DNA from: an uncultured Faecalibacterium sp.
GTDB taxonomy: Bacteria; Bacillota; Clostridia; Oscillospirales; Ruminococcaceae
Reading direction: 5' to 3'
Assembly: GCA_934539245.1 (NCBI GenBank)
Contig: CAKTCK010000007.1
Coordinates: 1 to 64,000, forward strand
Length of the DNA stretch: 64,000 nucleotides
Shown here: piece after piece, positions 24,018 to 32,756 of the stretch
How positions within the stretch are numbered: the stretch's first letter is position 1
Layout: every line of letters starts with the position of its first letter
Position numbers and translations under genes: made by a program
The notes under the pieces: model-generated
The model's database searches: none
What the model saw: only the letters and a program-made list of their open reading frames with translations
Told to the model about the DNA's origin: nothing

Positions 24018-25040
24018 TTATTGCAGATGGTTCTTGGGATCGGCGGCGTCCGAGAAGGCGTTGCCGATCAGGTAAAAGGCGATGGTGACAAAGCTTAAAA
24101 TCAGGGTGGGGTAGAGCAGCTGATACCGCAGCCCTGCCTGCATCATCACCTTGCGGCCATCGTTCACCAGATTGCCCAGCGAGGGGGTCTCCACCGAGAG
24201 CCCAAGGCCGATATAGGTGATGAATACCTCGTTGCCGATGGCTTCCGGGATGGTAAGCGCCATGCGCAACATGATGACCGACACGAGATAGGGCAGCAGG
24301 TTGCGCAGCACGATGCGCAGGGTGGGCGTGCCGATGCAGCGGGAGGCGATGTTATAGTCCCGGTCGCGGATAATTAAGATCTGGTTGCGGATGAACCGCG
24401 CCATCTCGATCCACCCCTTGATGGACATGCCAAGGATCATCGTCCAGATGCTGGGGGTAGCCACATAGGAGATGAGGATGAGCACGATGGCGGTGGGGAT
24501 GTTATCGAAGATGTTGTACAGCTCGGTGAAGAGAAAATCCAGCCCGCGCACATAGCCCCACAGCACACCGGCGGTAATGCCCACGGCGGCCTCGATGACC
24601 GCCACGAAAAAGGCAATGGTCAGGCTGGTGCGTGCGCCCGCCCAGATGCGCGCCCACAAGTCCTGCCCGATGGAGTTGGAGCCCCAGAGAAAGCCCTGCT
24701 GCCCCGGGGCGATGTTGCGGTACTGGATGCCGGTGGCGGGGTCTACGGCGCAAAGGTTGGGGTCTGCCTGCCCGGGCAGCAGCGGCTGCACAAAGGCGAA
24801 CACCACCACCGCCGCCAGCGCTGCCAGCAGCGCCACGGCAAGCTTGTTCTTAAAAAAGGCGCGGAAGGTGCTGCCCCAGTAGCTGTAACTGGTGCTGGCA
24901 GTGGCTTCTGCCTGCTGGCTGCTGAACCCGGCGGGGGTGAAAAGCTCCTCCTCCGGCAGGGCTGCCCACGCGGCGAGGCCGTCCTTTTGCAGGGCGTTCA
25001 GCTGCGCTTCCAGCCGGCGGGAGCATGCGCGTTTGAACAT
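24018..25040 (-). CDS. oppC: Oligopeptide ABC transporter permease, OppC type
   Basis: A 340-residue inner-membrane permease with six predicted helices and the binding-protein-dependent transport signature (EAIGNEVFITYIGLGL region) plus the OppC-type periplasmic stretch GTNSIGQDL-like (WGSNSIGQDLWARIWAGARTSL). It has an N-terminal cytosolic extension of about 70 residues (AQLNALQKDGLAAWAALPEEELF) that is longer than in classical OppC. Its first codon shares one base with the oppB stop. Confidence 0.92.
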   Translation of the reverse strand: MFKRACSRRLEAQLNALQKDGLAAWAALPEEELFTPAGFSSQQAEATASTSYSYWGSTFRAFFKNKLAVALLAALAAVVVFAFVQPLLPGQADPNLCAVDPATGIQYRNIAPGQQGFLWGSNSIGQDLWARIWAGARTSLTIAFFVAVIEAAVGITAGVLWGYVRGLDFLFTELYNIFDNIPTAIVLILISYVATPSIWTMILGMSIKGWIEMARFIRNQILIIRDRDYNIASRCIGTPTLRIVLRNLLPYLVSVIMLRMALTIPEAIGNEVFITYIGLGLSVETPSLGNLVNDGRKVMMQAGLRYQLLYPTLILSFVTIAFYLIGNAFSDAADPKNHLQ

Positions 25041-25981
25041 CAGCGGCCACCTTCCTTCTTACCCAAATTGATGCGGGGGTCAATGAGCACCATTAAAATA
25101 TCGCCCAATATCAGCCCCACGATGCCCACGCAGGCGTACAGCAGCACGATGCCCTGCACCATGGTGTTGTCGTGGCGCTGCACACAGGTGACCAGCAGCC
25201 CGCCCATGCCGGGGATGCTGTACAGGCTCTCGATGTAGATCGAGCCCACCACCGTGTTGAGGAACGCCGAGGGGATATACTGCACCAGCGGCACCATGGC
25301 GTTGCGGAACACATGATGCAGCGCGATATCCCGCCCGCACACGCCCTTGGCGCGGGCAAGACGGACGTAGTCCTTGTTGCTTTCGTCCACCATGTAGCGG
25401 CGCAGCCACATGGCGTAAAAGGCAAGGTTTGCAAGGCTCATGCTGCACACCGGCAGCACCCAGTACCGCCAGTTTGCGGCGTTGAACAAAAGGCCAACGC
25501 CCACCGCCGCCGTGCCGTACATCTGGATGTACAAAAAGTACACCGCAGCGGGCACAGCCTGTATCAGCACGATGAGCGCCGTGCCCAGCTTATCCGGCCA
25601 GCGGCCCTTGTACTGGCCCATCACCAGCCCCAGCGGGATGCCCAGCACAAGGCTGAGCAGCATGGCCAGCACGCCCATCTGCACAGAGATGGGCAGCTTT
25701 TGCGCCAGGATCTGGGTGACCGGGGCGTTTACCTTATAGATATGGCTCACGCCCAAGTCGCCGTGCAGGGCGTTTTTCCAAAAGCGCCCCACCTGCACCG
25801 GCAGGGGGTCAAGCAGACCCATAGATTGCAGCCCGGCCTGAATTTGCGCCTCGGACATTTTTTCGTAGTTTGCAAAGTAGCCCTCCACCGGCATGAGCCG
25901 CAGCAGGCAGAACACCAGCGTCACGATGATAAACAGCGTCAGCACCGAGCGCCCGATGCGCTTTGCAAGATATTGCACCAT
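25040..25981 (-). CDS. oppB: Oligopeptide ABC transporter permease, OppB type
   Basis: A 313-residue inner-membrane permease. The start is taken as ATG 25981 (MVQYLAKRIGRSVLTLF), eight bases after AGAGAGG; a GTG nine bases upstream is possible. OppB hallmarks are the N-terminal YLAKRIGRSVL...LVFCLLRLMP, a large extracytoplasmic loop, ARAKGVCGRDIALHHVFRNAM (ATPase-contact EAA loop) and IYIESLYSIPGMGGLLV. It lies between oppA and oppC. Confidence 0.93.
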   Translation of the reverse strand: MVQYLAKRIGRSVLTLFIIVTLVFCLLRLMPVEGYFANYEKMSEAQIQAGLQSMGLLDPLPVQVGRFWKNALHGDLGVSHIYKVNAPVTQILAQKLPISVQMGVLAMLLSLVLGIPLGLVMGQYKGRWPDKLGTALIVLIQAVPAAVYFLYIQMYGTAAVGVGLLFNAANWRYWVLPVCSMSLANLAFYAMWLRRYMVDESNKDYVRLARAKGVCGRDIALHHVFRNAMVPLVQYIPSAFLNTVVGSIYIESLYSIPGMGGLLVTCVQRHDNTMVQGIVLLYACVGIVGLILGDILMVLIDPRINLGKKEGGR

Positions 25982-26006
25982 GGTGTGCACCTCTCTTTTT
26001 TAGCAC

Positions 26007-28034
26007 TTACCGTGCATCCCGGTTGTGGTTGTACTCGTCCATGGAAACGTAATGGTCAAGGATATGGATGCCCTTCAGGCGGTTCGAGGAGAAGCCGGTG
26101 GGGGCGTACTGCCCCTCCCACAGATTCAGCCGGGTGGCGATGTAGGGCGGCACCGGCAGGCTGAGCGGGATGACCAGCGCATTCTCGATGAGATACGCCT
26201 CGGCGTCGGCAAAGGCGGCGTACCGGGCGTCAAGGTCGGCGGTGATGGCCTTGGCTTTTTCCACCATGTCCATGTAGGTCATCACATAGCCGGCAGTCTC
26301 GCCGGTGATGATGCCGTCCTCTACGCCGGTGCGCAGAAAAGCGTAGCAGGTGCCGCGGTCGCCCGCTTCCTGATAGAAGGGGTACACCTCGGTCTCGGGG
26401 TCGGAGTAGTCCGCGCCCCAGTAGTAGGACATGAACTCATACGCGCCCGCACGGCGCACTGCGTTCAGGAAGTTATCGGACGGCCCCTGCGTGATGATGA
26501 TCTCCACAAAGTCGAAGCCATCGTTCAACACGCCCTCCACCTGCTGCTTGAACACCTGACACTGCTTGTCCCAGTCCACCACGGCGGGGTTGTAGGGGTA
26601 CTGCACCTTGATGGGGAAGCTAGCCCCCGCAGCGGTCAGCTCCTCCACGGCGGCATCGCGGTACTGCTTGGCGGTGGCTTCGTTGAAGTGGTCGGTCACC
26701 TTGGCAAGCGCGCCGCATTCGGTGTAGTCCACCCCCTTGCTGTCGGCGCAGAAGGAGGGCGGGGTGATGGTGTGCAGCTTGTAGTTCTCGTACCCTTCCG
26801 GCGCGGTGACCGCCAGCGTAACGGCGGGGTTGATGGCGTACAGGAACGCCTTGCGGAAGTTGGTGCTGTTCACCGCCTTGGCCCAGTTGTCCGGCTGGTA
26901 CTGGGCGTCCACGCCGGTGGTGTTCCAGTTGGAGAACTGGTGGGCGTAGGGCAGGAAGTTGAAGAAGTAGAAGTAGCTCTTGCCGGTCTCCGGGCGCTCC
27001 ATGGACACCATGTCCTTGGTGGTATCGTCTGCCAGCCAGCTGTCCAGAATGTCCGAGCTGATGGTGGCTTGGTCAATTTCGCCGCGCCGCACCATCTCCG
27101 GGCCGCTGATGAGCGCCTCCTGATTGTAGATGTAGCGGATGGTGTCGATGTACACGTTGTCCTTATCGTAGTTTTCGGGGTTCTTCTTCATCACCCAGCT
27201 TTCCAGCGGGGTGTACTCGGCCAGATAGAACGCACCGCAGTTGCAGGCGGTCTCGGCGCTGGTGCAGAACTGGTCGCCCAGCTCTGCCAGCATGGGACCG
27301 TAGGCAGGCTCGAAGGGGGCGTAGTTCAAAAGGCTCAAAAAGCCCGGGAAGTCGTAGTTCAAAGTATAGGTCAGGGTGTGCTCGTCCACGGCTGCCACGC
27401 CCACGGAGGAGAAATCCACAGCCGGGCAGGTGGTGGTGCTGCCGTCGGCGGCGGTCAGGGTCACGGTGCCTGCGGCGTCGATGGCATAGGTGGTGCCGTC
27501 CTCGGCCACCGTGCCGTTGTTGGCGTTGTTGCGCCAGACGCAGTAGTTGTAGTAGGCCTCAGCCCCGGCCACATAAGGGGTTACAAGGCTGGCAGTGCCG
27601 GAGGCGTAGTCCGGGTTCAGCAGATAGGCCAGCGCGTCCACAAAGTCCTGCGCGGTCACGGGGCCAAGCACCGCGCCGGTATAGTCCACCCAGTTCTCGT
27701 CCCGCAGGTGGAAGGTCCATGTCAGGGTGTTGGCGTCCCACTCCCAGCTGGTGGCAAGGCCTTCGCGGATCTTGCCGCGGCTGTCGTACTCCACCAGCGT
27801 GTCCACGCAATGGGTGCCGTGGTAGAGGTCCGGGTCGGCAGAGCAGATCAGGTAGTTCAGGGTGGCGGGCTGGCGGGCGTACAGCACGGTGTAGGTGGCG
27901 CTGTCGCCGGTTGCGGCAGTGCCGCCCGCAGAAGAGCCGCCGCAGCTGCTCAGCAGCCCGGCAGCAGCGGTGGAAAGGGCTGCCGCACCGCCGGCCTTTA
28001 AGAACTGACGGCGGGAAAAAGCATGATGCATCAT
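26007..28034 (-). CDS. oppA: Oligopeptide-binding lipoprotein, OppA type, with Tat-like signal
   Basis: A 675-residue substrate-binding protein of the SBP_bac_5 family, anchored outside the membrane. The signal begins with SRRQFLKAGG, a near-perfect twin-arginine motif, followed by a hydrophobic stretch and the lipobox LLSSC (Cys about 30). The mature part has the family order: YTVLYARQPATLNYLICSADPD, the GLATSWEWDANTLTWTFHLRDENW signature (about 92-115), and a C-terminal lobe ending near ILDHYVSMDEY. Length is above the common 520-600, with an insertion around 165-220. First gene of the opp operon, with AAAGAGG before ATG and a structured leader. Confidence 0.92.
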   Translation of the reverse strand: MMHHAFSRRQFLKAGGAAALSTAAAGLLSSCGGSSAGGTAATGDSATYTVLYARQPATLNYLICSADPDLYHGTHCVDTLVEYDSRGKIREGLATSWEWDANTLTWTFHLRDENWVDYTGAVLGPVTAQDFVDALAYLLNPDYASGTASLVTPYVAGAEAYYNYCVWRNNANNGTVAEDGTTYAIDAAGTVTLTAADGSTTTCPAVDFSSVGVAAVDEHTLTYTLNYDFPGFLSLLNYAPFEPAYGPMLAELGDQFCTSAETACNCGAFYLAEYTPLESWVMKKNPENYDKDNVYIDTIRYIYNQEALISGPEMVRRGEIDQATISSDILDSWLADDTTKDMVSMERPETGKSYFYFFNFLPYAHQFSNWNTTGVDAQYQPDNWAKAVNSTNFRKAFLYAINPAVTLAVTAPEGYENYKLHTITPPSFCADSKGVDYTECGALAKVTDHFNEATAKQYRDAAVEELTAAGASFPIKVQYPYNPAVVDWDKQCQVFKQQVEGVLNDGFDFVEIIITQGPSDNFLNAVRRAGAYEFMSYYWGADYSDPETEVYPFYQEAGDRGTCYAFLRTGVEDGIITGETAGYVMTYMDMVEKAKAITADLDARYAAFADAEAYLIENALVIPLSLPVPPYIATRLNLWEGQYAPTGFSSNRLKGIHILDHYVSMDEYNHNRDAR

Positions 28035-28056
28035 AAAAACCTCTTTCGCTCTTTGT

Positions 28057-28128
28057 AAAAAAAAGAGGCAACGGAAGCACCTCCGTTACCTCTCTGTAAC
28101 AAGTCCATCGGCTACCAACGGTAACTTT
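28057..28128 (-). promoter_or_regulatory. Structured leader of oppA with terminator/antiterminator (candidate attenuator)
   Basis: Reading from the predicted start (about 28128) on the minus strand: a seven-pair hairpin CCGUUGG-UAG-CCGAUGG; then GUUAC-AGAGAG-GUAAC; then a terminator GAGGUAACGGA/UCCGUUGCCUC followed by eight T. The GUUAC-GUAAC stem and the terminator share GGUAAC, so they are mutually exclusive. The start codon lies 23 bases past the T-run. The ligand or factor is unknown and no known riboswitch class was recognised. Confidence 0.6.
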
Positions 28129-28134
28129 AAGCCC

Positions 28135-28163
28135 AGTATAGCATTGTTTGGGCGCAACGTCAA
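28135..28163 (-). promoter_or_regulatory. Promoter of the opp operon
   Basis: On the minus strand, TTGACG (28158-28163), 17 bases, TATACT (28135-28140). Confidence 0.85.
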
Positions 28164-28196
28164 ATAGTTTCCACCGGGGCGGGGGTCTGCGCCCGT

Positions 28197-28359
28197 TTCG
28201 CCCTCTCAGGCGCTCCCGCGCCAGCTCCCCCAAGGGGGGAGCCAAGCCGTTAGCCTCGATGCTAAAGTATTAGGTGCAATGAGAAAGCTTCCGGCAGTGC
28301 TCTTGGCTCTCCCTTTGGGAGAGCTGGCAAAGCCGAAAGGCTTTGTCTGAGAGGGCGAA
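28197..28359. repeat. MITE-like intergenic repeat B
   Basis: Bounded by perfect 13-base inverted repeats, TTCGCCCTCTCAG and CTGAGAGGGCGAA. Each end contains the same unit in opposite orientation: a tip hairpin (GCGCTCCCGCGC left; CAAAGCC/GGCTTTG right) and an inner GCTC...GAGC hairpin. The right unit matches repeat A at 14.5 kb closely. The 45 bases after it, up to the ferredoxin gene, match another module of repeat A (GGCGCGCC...CACTTTG...AGCCGGAA). No gene in 28164-28404. Confidence 0.75.
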
Positions 28360-28404
28360 GTTGGCGCGCCGGACACTTTGCACTTGAGCCGGAAGCTTTC
28401 CACC

Positions 28405-29736
28405 TTACTCGGAGACCTGCTCCCCGAGACTGGGCGCAGCCACATTAGCCGGGGCAGCGCTCTGCCCGGCAGGGACGGCAGCGGGCAGGGCGGCAGCAGC
28501 AGTCTCCACAGTCTGGGCAGCGGTCTCTACGGTCGGGGCGGTGGCTTCAGCAGCGCTTTCCGCAGCGGTCTCGGCGGCGTTTTCTGCTGCCTTGGCGGCT
28601 TCCTCGGCTGCCTTGGCGGCGCGCTCAGCCTTCAGCTGCTCGGCGCGCTGACGGGCTTCCTCCTGCCGCTTCTGGGTGCGCGCCTTGATGCGGCACACCG
28701 AGCACAGGCCCTCGGCGCTGTCCGGGGCAATGGGCTTGCCACACTGCTTGCACAGGGTCTTGGTGCACTTGTGCAGCACCACGGGGCCAAGGGTGGTAAG
28801 CTGATACAGCTTCATGCCGTCAAAGCCCTTGTTGGAGCACACGTTCATGCACACGCCGCACTCGCTGCACTTCCACGGGGTAAGCACCATGCGGGTCTGG
28901 CCGTTGGGCATATCCTCAAACTTCAAGGCGTTGGCGCGGCAGGCTTTTTCGCATCGGCCGCAGCCGAAGCAGTTGTCGGTGAATTTGGGCATATAGTAGC
29001 CGTACTGCAGGGGCGTCTCCATGGCAGCTTTCAGCTGCTTTGTGCGCTGGTGCAGCAGCAGGCGGAAGTCCACCCCGCTGTCCTCTTCGCTGCGCAGACC
29101 GGGCAGCATTTGCAGCAGCTTTTTGGTGCCGCTCTTGGAGCCGTGGCTCACCTGTTCCAGCATCTCGCGGCGGGTCAGCTCCTGCACATGGTAGGGGTAC
29201 TCCTTTTCCTCATACGCCAGCGAGAACCGCGCCTCGAACATCGGCTGACCGAAAAAGTCCACAAGGCGGGTCAGTTCCTTGCGCAGCTGCTCGGCGCACA
29301 GGTCGTTCTCGCACCCGCCGCAGGGGGTCAGGTCCAGCACGATCTTTTTGTTCAGCGCCAGATACGCCAGTGCCTCCCACGAGAGCGCACAGATGCAGCT
29401 GCGCACCACGGTGTTCTTGCGGGTGGACTTTTCACAGCCGATCCAGATGGTATCGCTGTCGGTGTCCGCTGCGGCGGTATCCCGCTGCACCTGCTCCGGC
29501 GAGGGGGAAATGCAGCCGCTGCGGCAGGCGGAAACGCACAGCCCGCAGTCGGTGCAGGGGTCCCAGTCCTTGACGAGGTTCGGGCGGGAGAAGATCTCCT
29601 CGCCGTAGGGACAGATATCCTTGCAGGTGGTGCAGGGCTTGCGGTGGGGGTGCAAATTCCAGCATTGACGGCGGTTGATCTCGGGATGGGTGGTCTTCAT
29701 CAGGGCATCCATTGCAGTTCTGGTAAAAAAGCCCAT
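28405..29736 (-). CDS. Multi-[4Fe-4S] ferredoxin-like protein with Ala/Glu-rich tail
   Basis: A 443-residue protein. Cys motifs are CTTCKDICPYG (about 35-45), CTDCGLCVSACRSGC (a [4Fe-4S] motif at about 60-74), CGGCENDLC (about 139-147), then CFGCGRCEKACRANA and CSECGVCMNVCSN (a two-cluster ferredoxin at about 260-310), and a zinc-ribbon-like CKQCGKP...CSVCRIK. The tail (about 350-443) is almost pure Ala, Glu, Thr and Pro, low complexity. The start at 29736 uses AAGGAG inside the end of the upstream gene. It is probably an electron-transfer or cluster-handling protein, with no specific partner recognised. Confidence 0.75.
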   Translation of the reverse strand: MGFFTRTAMDALMKTTHPEINRRQCWNLHPHRKPCTTCKDICPYGEEIFSRPNLVKDWDPCTDCGLCVSACRSGCISPSPEQVQRDTAAADTDSDTIWIGCEKSTRKNTVVRSCICALSWEALAYLALNKKIVLDLTPCGGCENDLCAEQLRKELTRLVDFFGQPMFEARFSLAYEEKEYPYHVQELTRREMLEQVSHGSKSGTKKLLQMLPGLRSEEDSGVDFRLLLHQRTKQLKAAMETPLQYGYYMPKFTDNCFGCGRCEKACRANALKFEDMPNGQTRMVLTPWKCSECGVCMNVCSNKGFDGMKLYQLTTLGPVVLHKCTKTLCKQCGKPIAPDSAEGLCSVCRIKARTQKRQEEARQRAEQLKAERAAKAAEEAAKAAENAAETAAESAAEATAPTVETAAQTVETAAAALPAAVPAGQSAAPANVAAPSLGEQVSE

Positions 29737-29740
29737 GGTC

Positions 29741-30715
29741 TTACTCCTTTTCCACAACAGAGGTAAGGGCGGCGTGGTCGAGCAGGAAACGCTGCACCTT
29801 CTGGTTGGTCACGGCGGCGGCGATGGCGTCCCGGCTGAGCACCTTGCGGATCTCCTCCTCCGGGGTGTCGTGCAGCTTGGAAAGGCGGGCGATCTCGGCG
29901 TCCACCTCCTGCTGGGTCACGGTGATCTGTTCGGCTTCGGCAATGGCGCGCACCGCCAGCACCGCCCGCAGCTGGCGCTCGGCTTCCTTGCGGTAGCCCT
30001 CCCGCACCTGTTCTGGGGTCAGCCCGGCGCTCTTGCAGTAGAGCTCCATGGTCATCTGGCTCTTGCGCAGCCGCTGGCGCAGCTGGTTCATCTGGTATTC
30101 GGCGTTCTGCGCCAGCAGTTCGGCGGGCAGCTCCACGGTCAGGTTCGCGCCCGCCATATCCAGCAGTGCCGCCCCGGTAATGCGGTCGGCGTTGGCTTCG
30201 TGGGAAAGGCGCTTTTTCTCCCGCAGGCTCTCCCGCAGGGCTTCCAAGTCCGCATAGCCCAGCGATTTTGCAAAAGTATCGTCCACCGGGGGCACCTGCT
30301 TGCGCTCTACCGTGTGCAGGCAAATTTCAAACTGCGCGGTCTTGCCGGAAAGCTCCGGCACCCGGAAGTCGGCGGGGTAGGTGAAGTCGAACCGGAAGGT
30401 CTCGCCCGCGCAGTGACCGTACACGGCTTCCTCGGCGGCAGGCATCAGCTGCCCGGTGCCCAGCACCACGGTCACCTGTTCCATCCGGCTGTCCGGGATG
30501 GGAGCTCCCTCCAGAAAGCCCTCGAAATCCAGCGTGACGCGCATCCCGCGGGCGGCGGGGTCGCCGGTGGGCACAAAGGGCGCGTGCACCCGCGCCATGT
30601 TGGCGATATCCGCTTCCACGGCCTTTTCCGATACCGGGCGCACCCGGCGGGTGAAAACAAGCCCCTTGTACTGCCCCAAGGTGGCAGCGGGCATGGTGTT
30701 TGCAGTCTGTTCCAT
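29741..30715 (-). CDS. Trigger factor-like PPIase/chaperone without the ribosome-docking domain
   Basis: A 324-residue protein: an FKBP-like peptidyl-prolyl isomerase domain (about 45-140: GMRVTLDFEGFLEG, VVLGTGQLMPAAEEAVYGHCAGETFRFDFTYPADF) followed by a trigger-factor C-terminal helical domain (about 150-320: VDDTFAKSLGYADLEALRESLRE, YCKSAGLTPEQVREGYRKEAERQLRAVLAVRAIAEAE). The N-terminal domain of true trigger factor with the ribosome-contact GFRxGK loop is missing; only about 40 residues precede the PPIase. Presumably a free cytosolic folding factor. Its end overlaps the ribosome site of the ferredoxin-like gene, so the two may work together. Confidence 0.8.
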   Translation of the reverse strand: MEQTANTMPAATLGQYKGLVFTRRVRPVSEKAVEADIANMARVHAPFVPTGDPAARGMRVTLDFEGFLEGAPIPDSRMEQVTVVLGTGQLMPAAEEAVYGHCAGETFRFDFTYPADFRVPELSGKTAQFEICLHTVERKQVPPVDDTFAKSLGYADLEALRESLREKKRLSHEANADRITGAALLDMAGANLTVELPAELLAQNAEYQMNQLRQRLRKSQMTMELYCKSAGLTPEQVREGYRKEAERQLRAVLAVRAIAEAEQITVTQQEVDAEIARLSKLHDTPEEEIRKVLSRDAIAAAVTNQKVQRFLLDHAALTSVVEKE

Positions 30716-30748
30716 AGTCGAACACTCCTTTTATATAAGAAAGCGGCG

Positions 30749-32668
30749 TTACAGCCCGCGGGCGGCCAGCCAGCTTTCTGCAATTTCGGAGAACATCTCC
30801 GGGTACTGGGCATCTTCTTCTTTAAAAGCGCTCAGGTAATACTCCACCTCGCTGCGGGTGGGGGCAACGGTACGCCGCCATATCGTAAAGGTGGTGCCGT
30901 TGCCCATATCAAAGGTGGCTTCCTGTGCAAAGTACTCGTCCCGCACCGCAAGGAACATCTCGTTCAGCTTGTGGGACAGCTCGCCGTTGCCCACAAAGGT
31001 CTGGGGGAAGGGGTCGGCGGTGAGGACGTACTTTGCTTCAAAGAACTGCATGGGGAAATTGTGGGTGCCCGGCACTGAGAAGCCGAAGGCCAGCTTATCG
31101 TTGATGGGGGTCGCCGGCAGCTGGCAGTTCTTGAAGTGATCCGGGCAGTACAGCATATCGTGGGGGATCATGTAGCTGATCTCGCCCTCGGCGCAGTGGG
31201 TGTCGATCCAGTTGGCAATGGCCTTGATCTGCGGTAGGTCTTTGCGGTCGTAGATCAGCTTGTCCAGCCGGACGAACTCCTTGGTGACTGCCAGCGGGAA
31301 GTGATCCACAAGAAAGCCCGGCATCGCAACGACGGTCAGCGGAGAGCAGCGCACCGAGACGGCAAACACCAGCGTGAACACCCAGAACACGACCTTTGCC
31401 GCCCGGTGACGGCTGATGCCCTCCGCCAGCGCCGCCGCGCCGGTGAGGAACAGCAGCAGCCACCCCGGCAAAAACAGCAGCATCTGGTGAGAGCCGGAGT
31501 TCTGCACCCGGATAAACAGCAAAAGGCTGATCAGCAGCTCTGCGCCCGCAAGGCAGGGCAGGGCGGGCAGGCGGCGCTTTGCCGCAAACCACAGCCCCAG
31601 CCCAATGAGGATGAAGTTCAGCAGCCCGATGCGCAAAGCCTGTGCAGCCAGCTCCAGCGTGAGGCCGCCGAAGTTGTAGTAAGCGTAGCGCCCGGCGTAA
31701 TCATAGCCAAGGATCTTGCGTACCATCGGCCACAGCAGCACCAGCATGACCACCATGCTCATCAGGCCGAACAGCACGAGGTTGCGCACCTGCACGCGCG
31801 CCTGTGTTTTCTGCCCGGCGCGGGCGGTGCGCACGCTGCTTACCAGCACCAGCGCCGCGTAGGCAAAGTAGTAGCCCACCACAAAATATAAGTACCACCG
31901 GCGGGAAAGGATGATGGCTGCTGTGGCAAGGAACAAAAGGCAAAAGCGCACCGGCTGCAAGCTTTCAAACCGGAAGTCCAGCGTGAGCAGCAGGATGCTG
32001 AAGGCGAAAATCAGGCCGAACCAGTCCGGCTGTCCCAGCATGGCGCTCATGCGCAAAAAGGGAAAGGTGATGCACCACGAAAGGCCGATGAGGAAGTACC
32101 AGAACCGGTGCTTTACCCGCAGCAGCTGCCCCACTTTAATGGTAAGCCCTGCCAGCAGTACCAGCAGCATGGGCAGGACGCTGAACACCTGACAGAAAGC
32201 AAAGTTGTCGCCGGTGCGGTCGCTCAGGCAGAAGGGAAACTCCAGAAACAGGGTGATGAAGTTGGTGTAGTCCTCGGCAAGGGAGCCGAAGATGAAATGG
32301 AAGCCCGCCGCCGGGCTTTGCAAAAAAGCGGCTTCGGCGCTGTACTGTTTGTTGATATAGTTGAAATAATCCCAGATGTACACAAAGCTGCGGCGGCCAA
32401 GCGCCCAGAAAAAGTAGACCAGCGCCGCCGCCCACAGGCCAATGAGAACCGCTTTGTGGAACAGGTCGAACTTTACCCCCGCCACCCGCAGCACCAGCAG
32501 CGCACAGGCAAACAGGGCCAAGTTGCACCACAGGCTCACCAGCGGAAAAAAGAACTTACTGCTGGGCGCAGCCAGCGCAAAAACGGCCAGCAGCACCGCC
32601 GCTGCGGCCAGCGCCAGCACGCACTTCGCCGCAGGAGAAGTGCGCAGCTTGGTCAGAGTATCGGACAT
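30749..32668 (-). CDS. Large polytopic membrane protein, possibly a GT-C-type glycosyltransferase
   Basis: A 639-residue protein with about 11-13 membrane segments spread over 20-440, then a soluble extracytoplasmic domain of about 180 residues. A first loop with YIWDYFNYINKQYSAEA after the second or third helix and the general layout resemble GT-C-fold transferases that use lipid-linked sugars, but no clear catalytic motif was identified. The start at 32668 follows AAGGAGGG. It lies 33 bases upstream of the trigger-factor-like gene and has its own promoter, so the three genes may be one unit. Confidence 0.6.
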   Translation of the reverse strand: MSDTLTKLRTSPAAKCVLALAAAAVLLAVFALAAPSSKFFFPLVSLWCNLALFACALLVLRVAGVKFDLFHKAVLIGLWAAALVYFFWALGRRSFVYIWDYFNYINKQYSAEAAFLQSPAAGFHFIFGSLAEDYTNFITLFLEFPFCLSDRTGDNFAFCQVFSVLPMLLVLLAGLTIKVGQLLRVKHRFWYFLIGLSWCITFPFLRMSAMLGQPDWFGLIFAFSILLLTLDFRFESLQPVRFCLLFLATAAIILSRRWYLYFVVGYYFAYAALVLVSSVRTARAGQKTQARVQVRNLVLFGLMSMVVMLVLLWPMVRKILGYDYAGRYAYYNFGGLTLELAAQALRIGLLNFILIGLGLWFAAKRRLPALPCLAGAELLISLLLFIRVQNSGSHQMLLFLPGWLLLFLTGAAALAEGISRHRAAKVVFWVFTLVFAVSVRCSPLTVVAMPGFLVDHFPLAVTKEFVRLDKLIYDRKDLPQIKAIANWIDTHCAEGEISYMIPHDMLYCPDHFKNCQLPATPINDKLAFGFSVPGTHNFPMQFFEAKYVLTADPFPQTFVGNGELSHKLNEMFLAVRDEYFAQEATFDMGNGTTFTIWRRTVAPTRSEVEYYLSAFKEEDAQYPEMFSEIAESWLAARGL

Positions 32669-32705
32669 GGAACAAGAGCCCTCCTTGCAAGGTTTCACAC
32701 AGTAC

Positions 32706-32734
32706 AGTATAACAACTCCCCGGGGCACTGTCCA
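32706..32734 (-). promoter_or_regulatory. Promoter of the polytopic membrane protein unit
   Basis: On the minus strand, TGGACA (32729-32734), 17 bases, TATACT (32706-32711). Confidence 0.75.
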
Positions 32735-32756
32735 GCACCCCGGCGGCGAAAAATGC

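Noticed and set aside
26025-28001. Plus-strand frame opposite oppA
   Set aside because: Gly/Val/His-rich shadow; oppA has signal peptide, lipobox and family signature.
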